From the NCBI GenBank assembly GCA_025360685.1, contig JANYBR010000464.1, positions 1-8,780 on the forward strand: a stretch of DNA of 8,780 nt. Direction: 5' to 3'. The position numbers and the translations under genes are program-made. Positions within the stretch are counted from its first letter, which is position 1; the number at the start of each line of letters is the position of its first letter. A model generated the notes under the pieces. That model saw only the letters and a program-made list of their open reading frames with translations, had not been told where the DNA came from and did no database searches. This stretch comes from Pseudomonadota bacterium. GTDB lineage: Bacteria > Pseudomonadota > Alphaproteobacteria > Micropepsales > Micropepsaceae. Below are positions 1-7,465 of this stretch, one piece after another.

Positions 1-2499
1 GTCGCCGGAGTGCACGCCGGCTTCCTCGATGTGTTCCATGATACCGGCGATGAACACGTCTTCGGCGTTGTCGCAGATGGCATCGACGTCGACTTCGGTG
101 GCGTGGTGCAGGAAGGCATCGATCAGGACGGGATTGTCGCCGGAGATGCGGAACAGCTCACCCGATTGCACTTGCGAGACCAGTTGCGGTTCGTCCGCGC
201 ACACCACCATGCCGCGCCCGCCAAGCACATACGACGGACGCAGGATGACCGGATAACCGATCTCGCGCGCCGCCGCTATGGTCTGTTCTGCCGTCAGGGC
301 TGTGGCGTTGCGCGGTTGCTTGAGACCAAGCTCTGAGAGCAACCGTTGAAATCGCTTGCGGTCTTCGGCGAGATCGATGGCATCGGCGCTGGTGCCGAGG
401 ATTGGTACTCCTTCTTCGACCAGCATGTTGGCGAGCTTGAGCGGAGTCTGTCCGCCAAATTGGACGATGACACCCGCCAAGGTTCCCTTCGTCTGCTCGA
501 CCCGCACGATTTCCAGAACGTCTTCCGTCGTCAAGGGTTCGAAGTAGAGCCGGTCGGACGTGTCGTAGTCGGTCGAAACGGTCTCCGGATTGCAGTTGAC
601 CATGATGGTCTCGAAGCCCTGCGCGGACAGCGAGAACGCGGCGTGGCAGCAGCAATAGTCGAACTCGATGCCCTGGCCGATACGGTTCGGCCCGCCGCCC
701 AGGATGATGATCTTCTTCGTGTCAGTCGGTTTGCTCTCGCATTCGACGTGACCGTCAAACGGCGTTTCATAGGTGGAGTACATGTAGGGCGTGAGCGCCG
801 CAAACTCCGCCGCGCAGGTGTCGATCCGCTTGAATACCGGCCGCACGCCGATCGCGTAGCGGCGCGCACGCACGTCCTTTTCTCTTTGGCCTGTGAGATT
901 CGCCAGACGCGCGTCGGAGAAGCCCATGGACTTGAGCCGGCGCAGTCCCGGCGCGTCCTTCGGCAGGCCGTTGGCCCGCACTTCCGCCTCCACCGCGATG
1001 ACCGCCTCGATCTCGCCAAGGAACCAGGGATCGTATTTCGTGATGGCCTGGATTTCGGAAACCGGAAAACCGAGCCGCATCGCCTGCGCCGCCAGCCGCA
1101 GCCGGTCCGGCGTGGCGCGCCCGAGCGCGGCGCGAATCTTGTCCTCGTCGTTGGGCAATTCGATCTCGTCCAGCCCGGTAAGGCCGGTCTCCATCGAGCG
1201 CAATGCCTTTTGCAGCGACTCCGCAAACGTGCGTCCGATGGCCATCGCTTCGCCCACGGATTTCATCGACGTGGTCAGAAGCGGCTCAGCGCCGGGAAAC
1301 TTCTCGAACGCGAAGCGCGGAATCTTCGTGACCACATAGTCGATGGCGGGCTCGAACGAAGCCGGCGTCACCTTGGTGATGTCGTTCTGGAGTTCGTCGA
1401 GCGTGTAGCCGATGGCAAGCTTGGCGGCAATTTTGGCGATCGGAAACCCGGTCGCCTTGGAAGCCAACGCCGAGGAGCGCGACACGCGCGGATTCATCTC
1501 GATGATCACCATCCGGCCGTCCGCAGGGTTGACCGCGAACTGAACGTTCGAGCCGCCGGTCTCCACGCCGATCTCGCGCAGCACCGCGATGCTGGCGCTG
1601 CGCATGCGCTGATATTCCTTGTCGGTCAGCGTCAAGGCAGGAGCGACCGTGATGGAATCGCCTGTGTGCACGCCCATCGGGTCTACATTCTCGATCGAGC
1701 AGATGATGATGGCGTTGTCGGCGCGGTCGCGCACGACTTCCATCTCATATTCCTTCCAGCCGAGAACGGACTCCTCGATCAGCACTTCGTTGGTCGGCGA
1801 GGCATCGAGCCCGCGTTCGACGATCTCGTAGAATTCTTCCTTGTTGTAGGCGATGCCGCCGCCGGTGCCGCCCAGGGTGAAGGACGGGCGGACAACCGCC
1901 GGAAGACCCACGAGCGCGAGCGCGTCTCTCACGCGGCTCTGCGATTCCGCAGCCAGTTCGATGATCGGGTTGTTGCGGCTGTCATACATGAACTCGCCGT
2001 ACTGATCTTTCTTGTGCCGCAGTTCGCCTTTCAAAGTGACGCCTTTGGGCACTTCGAGGCCGATCTTGAGCATCGCCCGGCGGAACAATTCGCGGTCTTC
2101 CGCCTTGTCGATGGCGTCGGCGCTCGCGCCGATTAGCTCGACGTCGTATTTCTCCAACGTGCCGCGTTTGCGCAGCGACAGCGCCGTGTTCAGCGCGGTC
2201 TGGCCGCCCATCGTGGGTAGAAGGGCGAACACTTTTCCGGCCGGAACGTTCGCACGTTCCTTGGCGATAATCTTCTCCACGAATTCCGGCGTGATCGGCT
2301 CGATGTAAGTCGCATCGGCCATGCCCGGATCGGTCATGATCGTCGCCGGGTTCGAGTTCACCAGCACGACGCGATAGCCTTCGGCCTTGAGCGCCTTGCA
2401 CGCCTGCGCGCCCGAATAGTCGAACTCGCACGCCTGGCCGATCACGATCGGCCCGGCGCCGATGATCAGAACGGTGTGGATGTCGTTTCTACGCGGCAC
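1..2499 (-). CDS. carB: Carbamoyl-phosphate synthase large subunit, 3' end outside window
   Basis: CarB makes carbamoyl phosphate from bicarbonate, two ATP and ammonia delivered by the glutaminase subunit CarA, feeding pyrimidine and arginine synthesis in the cytoplasm. Reading the minus strand gives 833 uninterrupted codons that follow E. coli CarB closely. The N-terminus MPRRNDIHTVLIIGAGP is followed by the first ATP-grasp half with VRPSFTLGGTGGG and the metal-binding IIEMNPRVSRSS (E334, N336). The oligomerisation region lies at about residues 430-560. The second synthetase half starts near residue 595 (ILGGGPNRIGQGIEFDYC) and contains RPSYVLGGRGM. The sequence stops at HIEEAGVHSGD at the window edge, so the rest of the second ATP-grasp domain and the C-terminal allosteric (MGS) domain are missing. 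The GTG start is chosen because it matches the family N-terminus and has GAGG seven bases upstream. About 28 extra residues relative to E. coli lie at roughly 156-183. carA is not in the window. Confidence 0.97.
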   Translation of the reverse strand, partial: MPRRNDIHTVLIIGAGPIVIGQACEFDYSGAQACKALKAEGYRVVLVNSNPATIMTDPGMADATYIEPITPEFVEKIIAKERANVPAGKVFALLPTMGGQTALNTALSLRKRGTLEKYDVELIGASADAIDKAEDRELFRRAMLKIGLEVPKGVTLKGELRHKKDQYGEFMYDSRNNPIIELAAESQSRVRDALALVGLPAVVRPSFTLGGTGGGIAYNKEEFYEIVERGLDASPTNEVLIEESVLGWKEYEMEVVRDRADNAIIICSIENVDPMGVHTGDSITVAPALTLTDKEYQRMRSASIAVLREIGVETGGSNVQFAVNPADGRMVIIEMNPRVSRSSALASKATGFPIAKIAAKLAIGYTLDELQNDITKVTPASFEPAIDYVVTKIPRFAFEKFPGAEPLLTTSMKSVGEAMAIGRTFAESLQKALRSMETGLTGLDEIELPNDEDKIRAALGRATPDRLRLAAQAMRLGFPVSEIQAITKYDPWFLGEIEAVIAVEAEVRANGLPKDAPGLRRLKSMGFSDARLANLTGQREKDVRARRYAIGVRPVFKRIDTCAAEFAALTPYMYSTYETPFDGHVECESKPTDTKKIIILGGGPNRIGQGIEFDYCCCHAAFSLSAQGFETIMVNCNPETVSTDYDTSDRLYFEPLTTEDVLEIVRVEQTKGTLAGVIVQFGGQTPLKLANMLVEEGVPILGTSADAIDLAEDRKRFQRLLSELGLKQPRNATALTAEQTIAAAREIGYPVILRPSYVLGGRGMVVCADEPQLVSQVQSGELFRISGDNPVLIDAFLHHATEVDVDAICDNAEDVFIAGIMEHIEEAGVHSGD

Positions 2500-2506
2500 T
2501 TTTGAA

Positions 2507-2510
2507 CCTC
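2507..2510 (-). promoter_or_regulatory. Ribosome binding site of carB
   Basis: GAGG on the minus strand lies seven bases before the GTG at 2499. It supports that non-ATG start, which also gives the conserved CarB N-terminus. Confidence 0.75.
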
Positions 2511-2598
2511 AGAGAAAAGTCGTCGTGGCCGGCCATGGCGGATTGCGCTTTTGTTTTTCTTCTTGCGCTTCACTTCCATTCACCCAACATGACACCAT
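2511..2598 (-). promoter_or_regulatory. carB upstream region, presumed promoter
   Basis: This is the only space between the terminator of the upstream operon and the carB ribosome binding site, so a carB promoter is expected here. That is an inference from layout: I could not find a convincing -35/-10 pair. The stretch contains a purine- and A-rich segment (about 2551-2577) and a perfect 10-base palindrome TGGCCGGCCA (2526-2535). I saw no obvious riboswitch or attenuator. Confidence 0.35.
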
Positions 2599-2628
2599 AA
2601 AAAAGCCCTCGCCGGTTGCCGGGAGGGC
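2599..2628 (-). terminator. Rho-independent terminator after the Rieske gene
   Basis: On the minus strand a hairpin with perfect 6-base arms (GCCCTC / GAGGGC) and an inner CGG/CCG pairing around TTG is followed directly by six T residues. It begins 18 bases after the stop codon of the Rieske gene. It should end the five-gene ABC/Rieske transcript before carB. There is no T-run on the other side, so it is one-directional. Confidence 0.85.
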
Positions 2629-2646
2629 CCTATCCTTATCCGTTCC

Positions 2647-3720
2647 TCAACTGCGCCACCGCAGCGTCTTTTCCTGCACCGGATTGACGAACGGCGTCCC
2701 GGTTCTCACCGACTCGGCCCATGCCTTCTTGAGGCGGTGGTACCACATGGCCGGGACATCCGAGTCCTGAATTAGCATCAGGGACGGATTGAATTTAAGG
2801 CCTTCCTTCTGAAGCTCCACAATCTTTCGGTCGTCGCCTAGGAATGTCGGCCCAAGCGCCATGAAAAACGGCTTTATGAAGCTGAGCCAGGCCGGCCAAT
2901 AGAAGGTCTGCGTCACTTCGGTCGTCTCGGCATCGCGCGGCGTGCAGGTCGTGAGCCCTACAACGTCCACTTGGCGTCCGGCCCAGGTGCCGCGGATGTT
3001 TTCGAACCGTGTGCTGGGCAACTCAAAGGTGATTTCGGTCGAAACGTCGCCGCCGAGCAGTCCGTACATCGGCTTTGACGGCTGATGCCGGGTCATGACG
3101 AAGCCGTTGGGCAGCGGCGCGTAGTGTTTGGTCTTGACCTTCGGCTGCACACGCCACCACCAGCGGCCGTGCACGTAAGGGGCATGCGCCGGATCCATCA
3201 GTCCGATCACCGCGTGATCGATGCCGCACGCGAACGTCTGGCTTTCCACCCAGCGCGGCCTGGCGTTTGGAACTCCGACTTTCGGCGGCTCCGTGCGCGC
3301 CTCCGCCGCCTCGCGGCCAACAGCAGACATGTAGATCCAAATCAGCCCGTCCTGTTCGCGAACTCGATAGGATCTGACGCTGATGTTGGACGCATCCATT
3401 TGCTGCCCATCGACCAGAGACGGAATGAGTGCGCACACGCCATCGGCCCGGAACCGCCAACCATGATACGGGCACTCGACCGTATTCTCCGCCAACACGC
3501 GCCCTGCGGACAATGGAACACCGCGATGCGGACAGATATCGCGCAGGGCGAAGGCCGTGCCATCGCGCATCCGCCCGATCAGCACCGGTTCACCGAGCAG
3601 CATCTCGCGGCGCAGGCCGCCTCGCCTGATGTTCGAAGCGTGCGTCGCCATGTACCAGCAGTCGCGCAGGAAAATCGGCACCGCGTCGGCGCCGGTGGTG
3701 TTTGGCGCTTCGGCTGTCAT
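2647..3720 (-). CDS. Rieske [2Fe-2S] non-haem iron oxygenase, alpha subunit
   Basis: This is a 357-residue terminal oxygenase of the Rieske type, which uses O2 and electrons from a partner reductase or ferredoxin to hydroxylate, demethylate or desaturate an organic substrate. The N-terminal Rieske domain has the cluster ligands C63-P-H65 and C83-P-Y-H86 in CPHRGVPL and CPYHGWRF. The catalytic domain has D176-P-A-H179-A-P-Y-V-H184, where D176 is the expected bridging Asp and the two His bind iron. D297 in DDRKIVELQ is the likely third iron ligand. Length and N-terminal NCWY-like start (RDCWYMA, 19-25) resemble single-component-oxygenase types such as VanA and dicamba monooxygenase rather than naphthalene dioxygenase, but the substrate cannot be predicted. 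There is no signal peptide or membrane segment, so it is cytoplasmic. The ATG overlaps the upstream DUF4340 stop (ATGA) and no purine-rich ribosome site precedes it, suggesting coupled translation. No beta subunit, ferredoxin or reductase gene lies in the window. Confidence 0.93.
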   Translation of the reverse strand: MTAEAPNTTGADAVPIFLRDCWYMATHASNIRRGGLRREMLLGEPVLIGRMRDGTAFALRDICPHRGVPLSAGRVLAENTVECPYHGWRFRADGVCALIPSLVDGQQMDASNISVRSYRVREQDGLIWIYMSAVGREAAEARTEPPKVGVPNARPRWVESQTFACGIDHAVIGLMDPAHAPYVHGRWWWRVQPKVKTKHYAPLPNGFVMTRHQPSKPMYGLLGGDVSTEITFELPSTRFENIRGTWAGRQVDVVGLTTCTPRDAETTEVTQTFYWPAWLSFIKPFFMALGPTFLGDDRKIVELQKEGLKFNPSLMLIQDSDVPAMWYHRLKKAWAESVRTGTPFVNPVQEKTLRWRS

Positions 3721-4793
3721 TGGGGCGCTGGCGTCGCAGCGGGCACACGCAGCAGGCTGTCGAGCGTCGTCATGAAGAGCTGGCCCTTGTATGCGGGCAA
3801 CTTATACGCCCATCCCGACGCGTGCGCATTAATGGTTGCGGCTTCTTTTGCCGCAGCCGGTCCAAGCGCTTCGGCCGAGACTGCGGCCCAATAGTCCGCG
3901 CCCTGGCGCTGCACATTCACGGTTACTGCGAGTCCGTCGAACGTCTTGCTCACGAGCCGCGCGGTGACGGCCCCATTGCCGAGGTCCAGCTCGCGCGCAG
4001 GCCTCACATCATCGAAGCCGAATCCCGTGACGGCGGCGGCGACGCCATCGGGCACGGTCGGATCGGAAACGTTCTTTCCGTGCGGAACCGGCGAGAGCTT
4101 GAAATCGGGATCGCTTGGTTTGTCTCGGCTGACCACGAACGCGGCACTTCCGGCAGGGTCGACATCGACCTCGCGGATCCGGGCGCGATCGACGTCCATG
4201 ACCGACTTGTCGATCCAGTCGGAGAGTGACGAACGCGGGTCGAGCACCGAACGCACCAGCCAGGTTTGCTGTTCTGCGGGACGTCGGACGAACAGTCCGG
4301 TCGCACCCGAGGCATCACCGATGTCCACGCTCTTGCCGGTGATCAGCGACGCGAGCACATGGCCCTTGTCGTCGCTCACCGTGATCGCAATGCCGTCTCC
4401 CGCAGGCGGCGTCTCGAGGCCGACATAGTGCAGCCAGTCGGCCCGTCCGGTCTTCGGCTCGATCGTCAGCAGCGCGGCCAGTCCAACGAGCGTGCGGCGC
4501 ACGAGATCGAACGACGCCGGATAGTCCGAACGCCCGGGCAAAACCCAGCCCTTCTCCGGCACGAAGGCGACGTCGAACGCGCCACCGGATTTGGAGACAA
4601 CGTGAATACGCGCTGCCTCTCGTACCTTTTGCACAAAGCCGGGGAAGAATTCCTGCGGCGCGTAGGCAGGCTGGTCGCGGCTCGCCTGCTGCCACAGCGC
4701 ACCGAGCGCCAGCATCACGGCGACGACGGTCGCGGCCGCGAGCACGGCCAGATTGCGCCGGCGAGGATCGGACAGAAACTGCTTGAGCTCCAT
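3717..4793 (-). CDS. DUF4340-type membrane-anchored protein of ABC exporter operon
   Basis: The protein has 358 residues. A short cytoplasmic basic segment (LSDPRRRN, 7-14) precedes one membrane helix at about 14-33, and the remaining ~320 residues are soluble and should lie outside the inner membrane. There is no obvious catalytic motif. The family assignment (DUF4340) rests on general sequence character, architecture and its place directly after a GldG-like gene, where DUF4340 proteins are usually found. Role is unknown; it probably works with the GldG-like protein as an extracytoplasmic part of the transporter. An ATG 51 bases further upstream (4844) is in frame, but 4793 is preferred: it has GAGG six bases upstream, leaves an 8-base gap to the preceding gene instead of a 43-base overlap, and puts the membrane helix close to the N-terminus. 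The gene's stop codon overlaps the Rieske start. Confidence 0.82.
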   Translation of the reverse strand: MELKQFLSDPRRRNLAVLAAATVVAVMLALGALWQQASRDQPAYAPQEFFPGFVQKVREAARIHVVSKSGGAFDVAFVPEKGWVLPGRSDYPASFDLVRRTLVGLAALLTIEPKTGRADWLHYVGLETPPAGDGIAITVSDDKGHVLASLITGKSVDIGDASGATGLFVRRPAEQQTWLVRSVLDPRSSLSDWIDKSVMDVDRARIREVDVDPAGSAAFVVSRDKPSDPDFKLSPVPHGKNVSDPTVPDGVAAAVTGFGFDDVRPARELDLGNGAVTARLVSKTFDGLAVTVNVQRQGADYWAAVSAEALGPAAAKEAATINAHASGWAYKLPAYKGQLFMTTLDSLLRVPAATPAPQ

Positions 4794-4799
4794 CGCGCG

Positions 4800-4803
4800 C
4801 CTC
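4800..4803 (-). promoter_or_regulatory. Ribosome binding site deciding the DUF4340 start
   Basis: GAGG on the minus strand overlaps the TGA stop of the GldG-like gene and lies six bases before the ATG at 4793. It favours this start over the in-frame ATG at 4844 and ties the two reading frames together. Confidence 0.6.
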
Positions 4804-6727
4804 ACTGTGCCATCGCGCGGGCGCGGCGCCGCCGGCGCAACCATGCGATCAGCAATGCGAAGCCGGCAACGAAAATCGGGACCAGAGCGATATTCACGAA
4901 AGCGAGAAAATCGCCCAGTGCATCGATATCCTTGCGCAGATTGTGCTGCACGTTGCGCAAGGAGGTGCGGGTTTCGATCAGTTCGCGCTTGAAGCGGTCG
5001 ATCTCGCCCTGCTGTGCGCCCGTGAGGCCCTGGTTCGTGCTCGTCTGGCCGTTCGCGCTGCTGCCTTGCTCAAGATCGTGCAGCTTCTGCTGGACCGCGG
5101 TCAGGCGCGCCTGCAGCATTTCGGCTTCCTGCTGGAACTGCGCCTGGGCTTCGGCCTGGATCTCCTTCACCACCGTGAACGGCCGGTCGTTCGTCGCGCG
5201 GGTGCGCAGCGAGATCAGGTCGCTCGAACCCATCAGGTTCTCGACGGCGTTCAGCACGAAGGCTCCATTGTCGGCGAACGGTGACGCGACGCGCTTGCCG
5301 TAGAGATTCTCCACGCGTACCCAGAAGCGGTCGTCGAAGATGTCGCTGTCCGCCATGATCACGACGTTGATCGAACCGCTCGACTGCTTGATCTGGGGCG
5401 GCAGCGGGGCGGGCGACGGCTGGCCCGCTGTGGTCATCGGTGCCGGCGGTCCGGCGGGGAACGCAGTCTTGGCTGGTCCCGAGACGCGCGCGGCAATCAC
5501 GAACGTTTCGCCCGTCGGCTGGATCAGGCCCATCAGATCCTGCGGCCGTGGATTGAATCGCACTTCCTCGCTGTCGAGCAAGGCTGCTTCGCTCGACGTG
5601 CGGACCAGCGGTGTGAAGCTCGTGGTGGCGCCCTTGAGCGCATAGACCGCGCCGGTGCTGCCGAGGTTCATCGACTGCAGGTTCGCGGTGATCGTGTCCT
5701 TGGCGTCGAATTGCGCCGGCGTCAGGTGCAGCCAGATCGGATAGCTCGCGACCGGGTTGCGCGGATCGCTCGACACTTGCACGCGCTGTGCGAGCGCACG
5801 GTCGGCGATCACCTTGCCCGGATTGTATCCCACGCCCCAGGCGCGGAAGAGCGACGGCAGATCCGACATGGGCGGGCTGCCGCCGCGCGGATCCATGCCG
5901 CCGCCGGCCTGTGCGAGCTCCGAATTGGGGTCGACGAAGATGAGCGCGCGGCCGCCGCCCAGAACGAACTGGTCGATGGCGTACAGCTGGGCCGCACTGA
6001 GACTAGCGGGATGCACCACCATCAGCATCGCTACTTCGGGGGGAATGCGCGACTGGCCGGGATCGAGCATCTGGGTACTGAAGGTTTCGGCCAGCTCCGA
6101 ATAAATCGTATAGGGCTGCGAGGCACCTTGCAGCGCCGCTTGCATGCCGCCGGCGCCCGTATCGATCGGCAGGCTGGAAATGATCCCGAGTACCGGCTTC
6201 TGCGGCATCGACAGGTGATAGACCAAAGCCGACAGATCGTATTCGAGATAGGGCTCGCGCTCCGGCGTGAAGTAGGCGATCACTTCCTTGCCGTCGATGC
6301 GGTTGGTGCCGACCAGGCCGAAATAGACCGTGTCGCCCGAATCCGTCGGCGCACCGGTCAGCCCGTTCGCTGACGCTTCGTCTTCTGCTCCCGTGAACGG
6401 TTCGGGATCGATATCCTGCAGGATGATCTTGCCGCGGCTGAGTGCCGCATATTCTCCGAGCAGGTCGCGCACGCGTTTGGCATAAGCGGCGGTCTGCGCG
6501 TAGTCGGCTGCGACCTTTTTCGAATAGTAGAATTTCAAAGTAATCGGTTCGGGAATCTTGGCGATGATGTTGCGCGTGCCATCGGCGATGGTGAACTGGC
6601 CGGTCTGCGTCAGATCGAGCCGGGCCGTGGTGATGAAAGTGTCCGTCGCAATGTTGAGCGCCACGAACAGTACCGCGGCGAGGGTCAAGGCGGAGATGGC
6701 ATAGAGCCGGCGCGACAGCGGTTGCAT
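4802..6727 (-). CDS. GldG-like ABC transporter auxiliary protein
   Basis: This 641-residue protein matches the GldG / ABC-transporter auxiliary family (ABC_transp_aux type). A membrane helix at about 8-27 is followed by a large extracytoplasmic domain. Recognisable stretches are LDLTQTGQFTIADGTRNI (37-54), YYSKK (67-71), an EYDLSALVYHL segment (162-172) and the Rossmann-like runs VLGIISSLPID and GGGRALIFVDPNSE (257-270). A Pro/Ala-rich linker (about 424-445) precedes VVIMADSDIFDDRFW (455-469). A Gln/Glu-rich coiled coil covers about 520-600, interrupted by a Ser/Gly/Asn/Thr-rich loop (554-568). A second membrane helix (about 607-630) ends in RRRRR, so both termini should be cytoplasmic. GldG is needed for gliding and secretion in Bacteroidetes, but in proteobacteria the family's job is not known, so no gene symbol is given. 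The start lies 3 bases after the permease stop; only a weak AAGAAGAG purine tract precedes it. Confidence 0.9.
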   Translation of the reverse strand: MQPLSRRLYAISALTLAAVLFVALNIATDTFITTARLDLTQTGQFTIADGTRNIIAKIPEPITLKFYYSKKVAADYAQTAAYAKRVRDLLGEYAALSRGKIILQDIDPEPFTGAEDEASANGLTGAPTDSGDTVYFGLVGTNRIDGKEVIAYFTPEREPYLEYDLSALVYHLSMPQKPVLGIISSLPIDTGAGGMQAALQGASQPYTIYSELAETFSTQMLDPGQSRIPPEVAMLMVVHPASLSAAQLYAIDQFVLGGGRALIFVDPNSELAQAGGGMDPRGGSPPMSDLPSLFRAWGVGYNPGKVIADRALAQRVQVSSDPRNPVASYPIWLHLTPAQFDAKDTITANLQSMNLGSTGAVYALKGATTSFTPLVRTSSEAALLDSEEVRFNPRPQDLMGLIQPTGETFVIAARVSGPAKTAFPAGPPAPMTTAGQPSPAPLPPQIKQSSGSINVVIMADSDIFDDRFWVRVENLYGKRVASPFADNGAFVLNAVENLMGSSDLISLRTRATNDRPFTVVKEIQAEAQAQFQQEAEMLQARLTAVQQKLHDLEQGSSANGQTSTNQGLTGAQQGEIDRFKRELIETRTSLRNVQHNLRKDIDALGDFLAFVNIALVPIFVAGFALLIAWLRRRRRARAMAQ

Positions 6728-6730
6728 GCG

Positions 6731-7465
6731 TCAGCCACTCTTCTTCAGGTCGACGATCACCACATTGGCGGTCAGGAACAGCGCGATCAGCGAGAAGAAA
6801 AAAATCAGATCGCGCAGGTCAATGACCCCGGCCGAAATCGCAGAGAAGTGCGTCAGGAAGCTGAACGAGGAAATCGCCGTGAGCAGCGGCAGCGGCGCCC
6901 AGGCCCGGAAGAAATCGAGCACCAGCGGCGCGCCGGAGATTGTGAAGAGAAAACACACCACCACGGTCACGACGAACGCGATCACCTGGTTGCCCGTAGT
7001 CGCCGAGATGCAGGCGCCGATCGCAAGATATGCGCCTGCCATCAGCAGGCTTCCCAGATACGACGCCACGATCACGCCATTGTCGGGGTTGCCCAGATAG
7101 TTGACCGTCAGCCAGATCGGAAAGGTCAGTGCCAGTGCGATTGCAATGAATGCCCAGGCGGCAAGGAACTTCGCCGTCACGGTCGCCCATAGCGGCACGG
7201 GCAAGGTCAACAGCAGCTCCATCGTTCCGCTGCGCCGTTCTTCCGCCCACAAACGCATGGCGATGGCGGGCACCAAAAACAGATAAAGCCACGGGTGATA
7301 TCCGAAGAACACGGACAGGTCCGCGATGCCGTTGTCGAAAAAGCGTCCGACATAGAAAGTGAACGCGCCCATCGCCAGCAGGAAGATCACGATGAACACA
7401 TAGGCGAGAGGCGTCGCGAAGTAGGCGGCGAACTCCCGCTTGAAGATGGGCCAGATCTGGTTCAT
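6731..7465 (-). CDS. ABC-2 type transporter permease (GldF-like)
   Basis: This is a 244-residue integral membrane protein with about six hydrophobic segments (roughly 20-39, 57-71, 99-123, 133-153, 160-181 and 218-240). The N-terminus MNQIWPIFKREFAAYFATPLAY and the cytoplasmic signature WAEERRSGTMELLLTLPV (73-90) are typical of ABC-2 permeases of the GldF/NosY kind. It is expected to dimerise in the inner membrane and pair with the adjacent ATPase. Export rather than import is inferred from the ABC-2 fold family and from the absence of a binding-protein gene. Its ATG overlaps the ATPase stop by four bases (ATGA), and the GldG-like gene starts three bases after its own stop. Length is usual for the family. 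Confidence 0.93.
   Translation of the reverse strand: MNQIWPIFKREFAAYFATPLAYVFIVIFLLAMGAFTFYVGRFFDNGIADLSVFFGYHPWLYLFLVPAIAMRLWAEERRSGTMELLLTLPVPLWATVTAKFLAAWAFIAIALALTFPIWLTVNYLGNPDNGVIVASYLGSLLMAGAYLAIGACISATTGNQVIAFVVTVVVCFLFTISGAPLVLDFFRAWAPLPLLTAISSFSFLTHFSAISAGVIDLRDLIFFFSLIALFLTANVVIVDLKKSG

Noticed and set aside
346..2136. A 596-codon open frame on the plus strand.
   Set aside because: It lies wholly antisense to carB, whose minus-strand translation matches the family along its whole length. The plus frame is Arg/His/Gly-rich with no recognisable motif, as expected for a shadow in GC-rich DNA.
2526..2535. Perfect palindrome TGGCCGGCCA upstream of carB.
   Set aside because: Ten-base palindromes made of GGCC are common in GC-rich DNA; no second copy or context supports an operator.
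2466..2579. A 37-codon minus-strand frame beginning MEVKRKKKNKS in the carB leader.
   Set aside because: It overlaps the carB start in another frame; the Lys-rich start simply reflects an A-rich leader. There is no sign of an attenuator peptide.
2462..2770. A 102-codon plus-strand frame crossing the carB-Rieske gap.
   Set aside because: It covers the carB start, the terminator and the Rieske 3' end, all better supported, and shows no conserved character.
4794..4844. A 17-residue N-terminal extension of the DUF4340 protein.
   Set aside because: It would overlap the GldG-like gene by 43 bases and lacks the good ribosome site present before the ATG at 4793.
5711..6373. A 220-codon plus-strand open frame antisense to the GldG-like gene.
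   Set aside because: Arg/Gly/His-rich shadow of a well-supported minus-strand gene, with no motif of its own.
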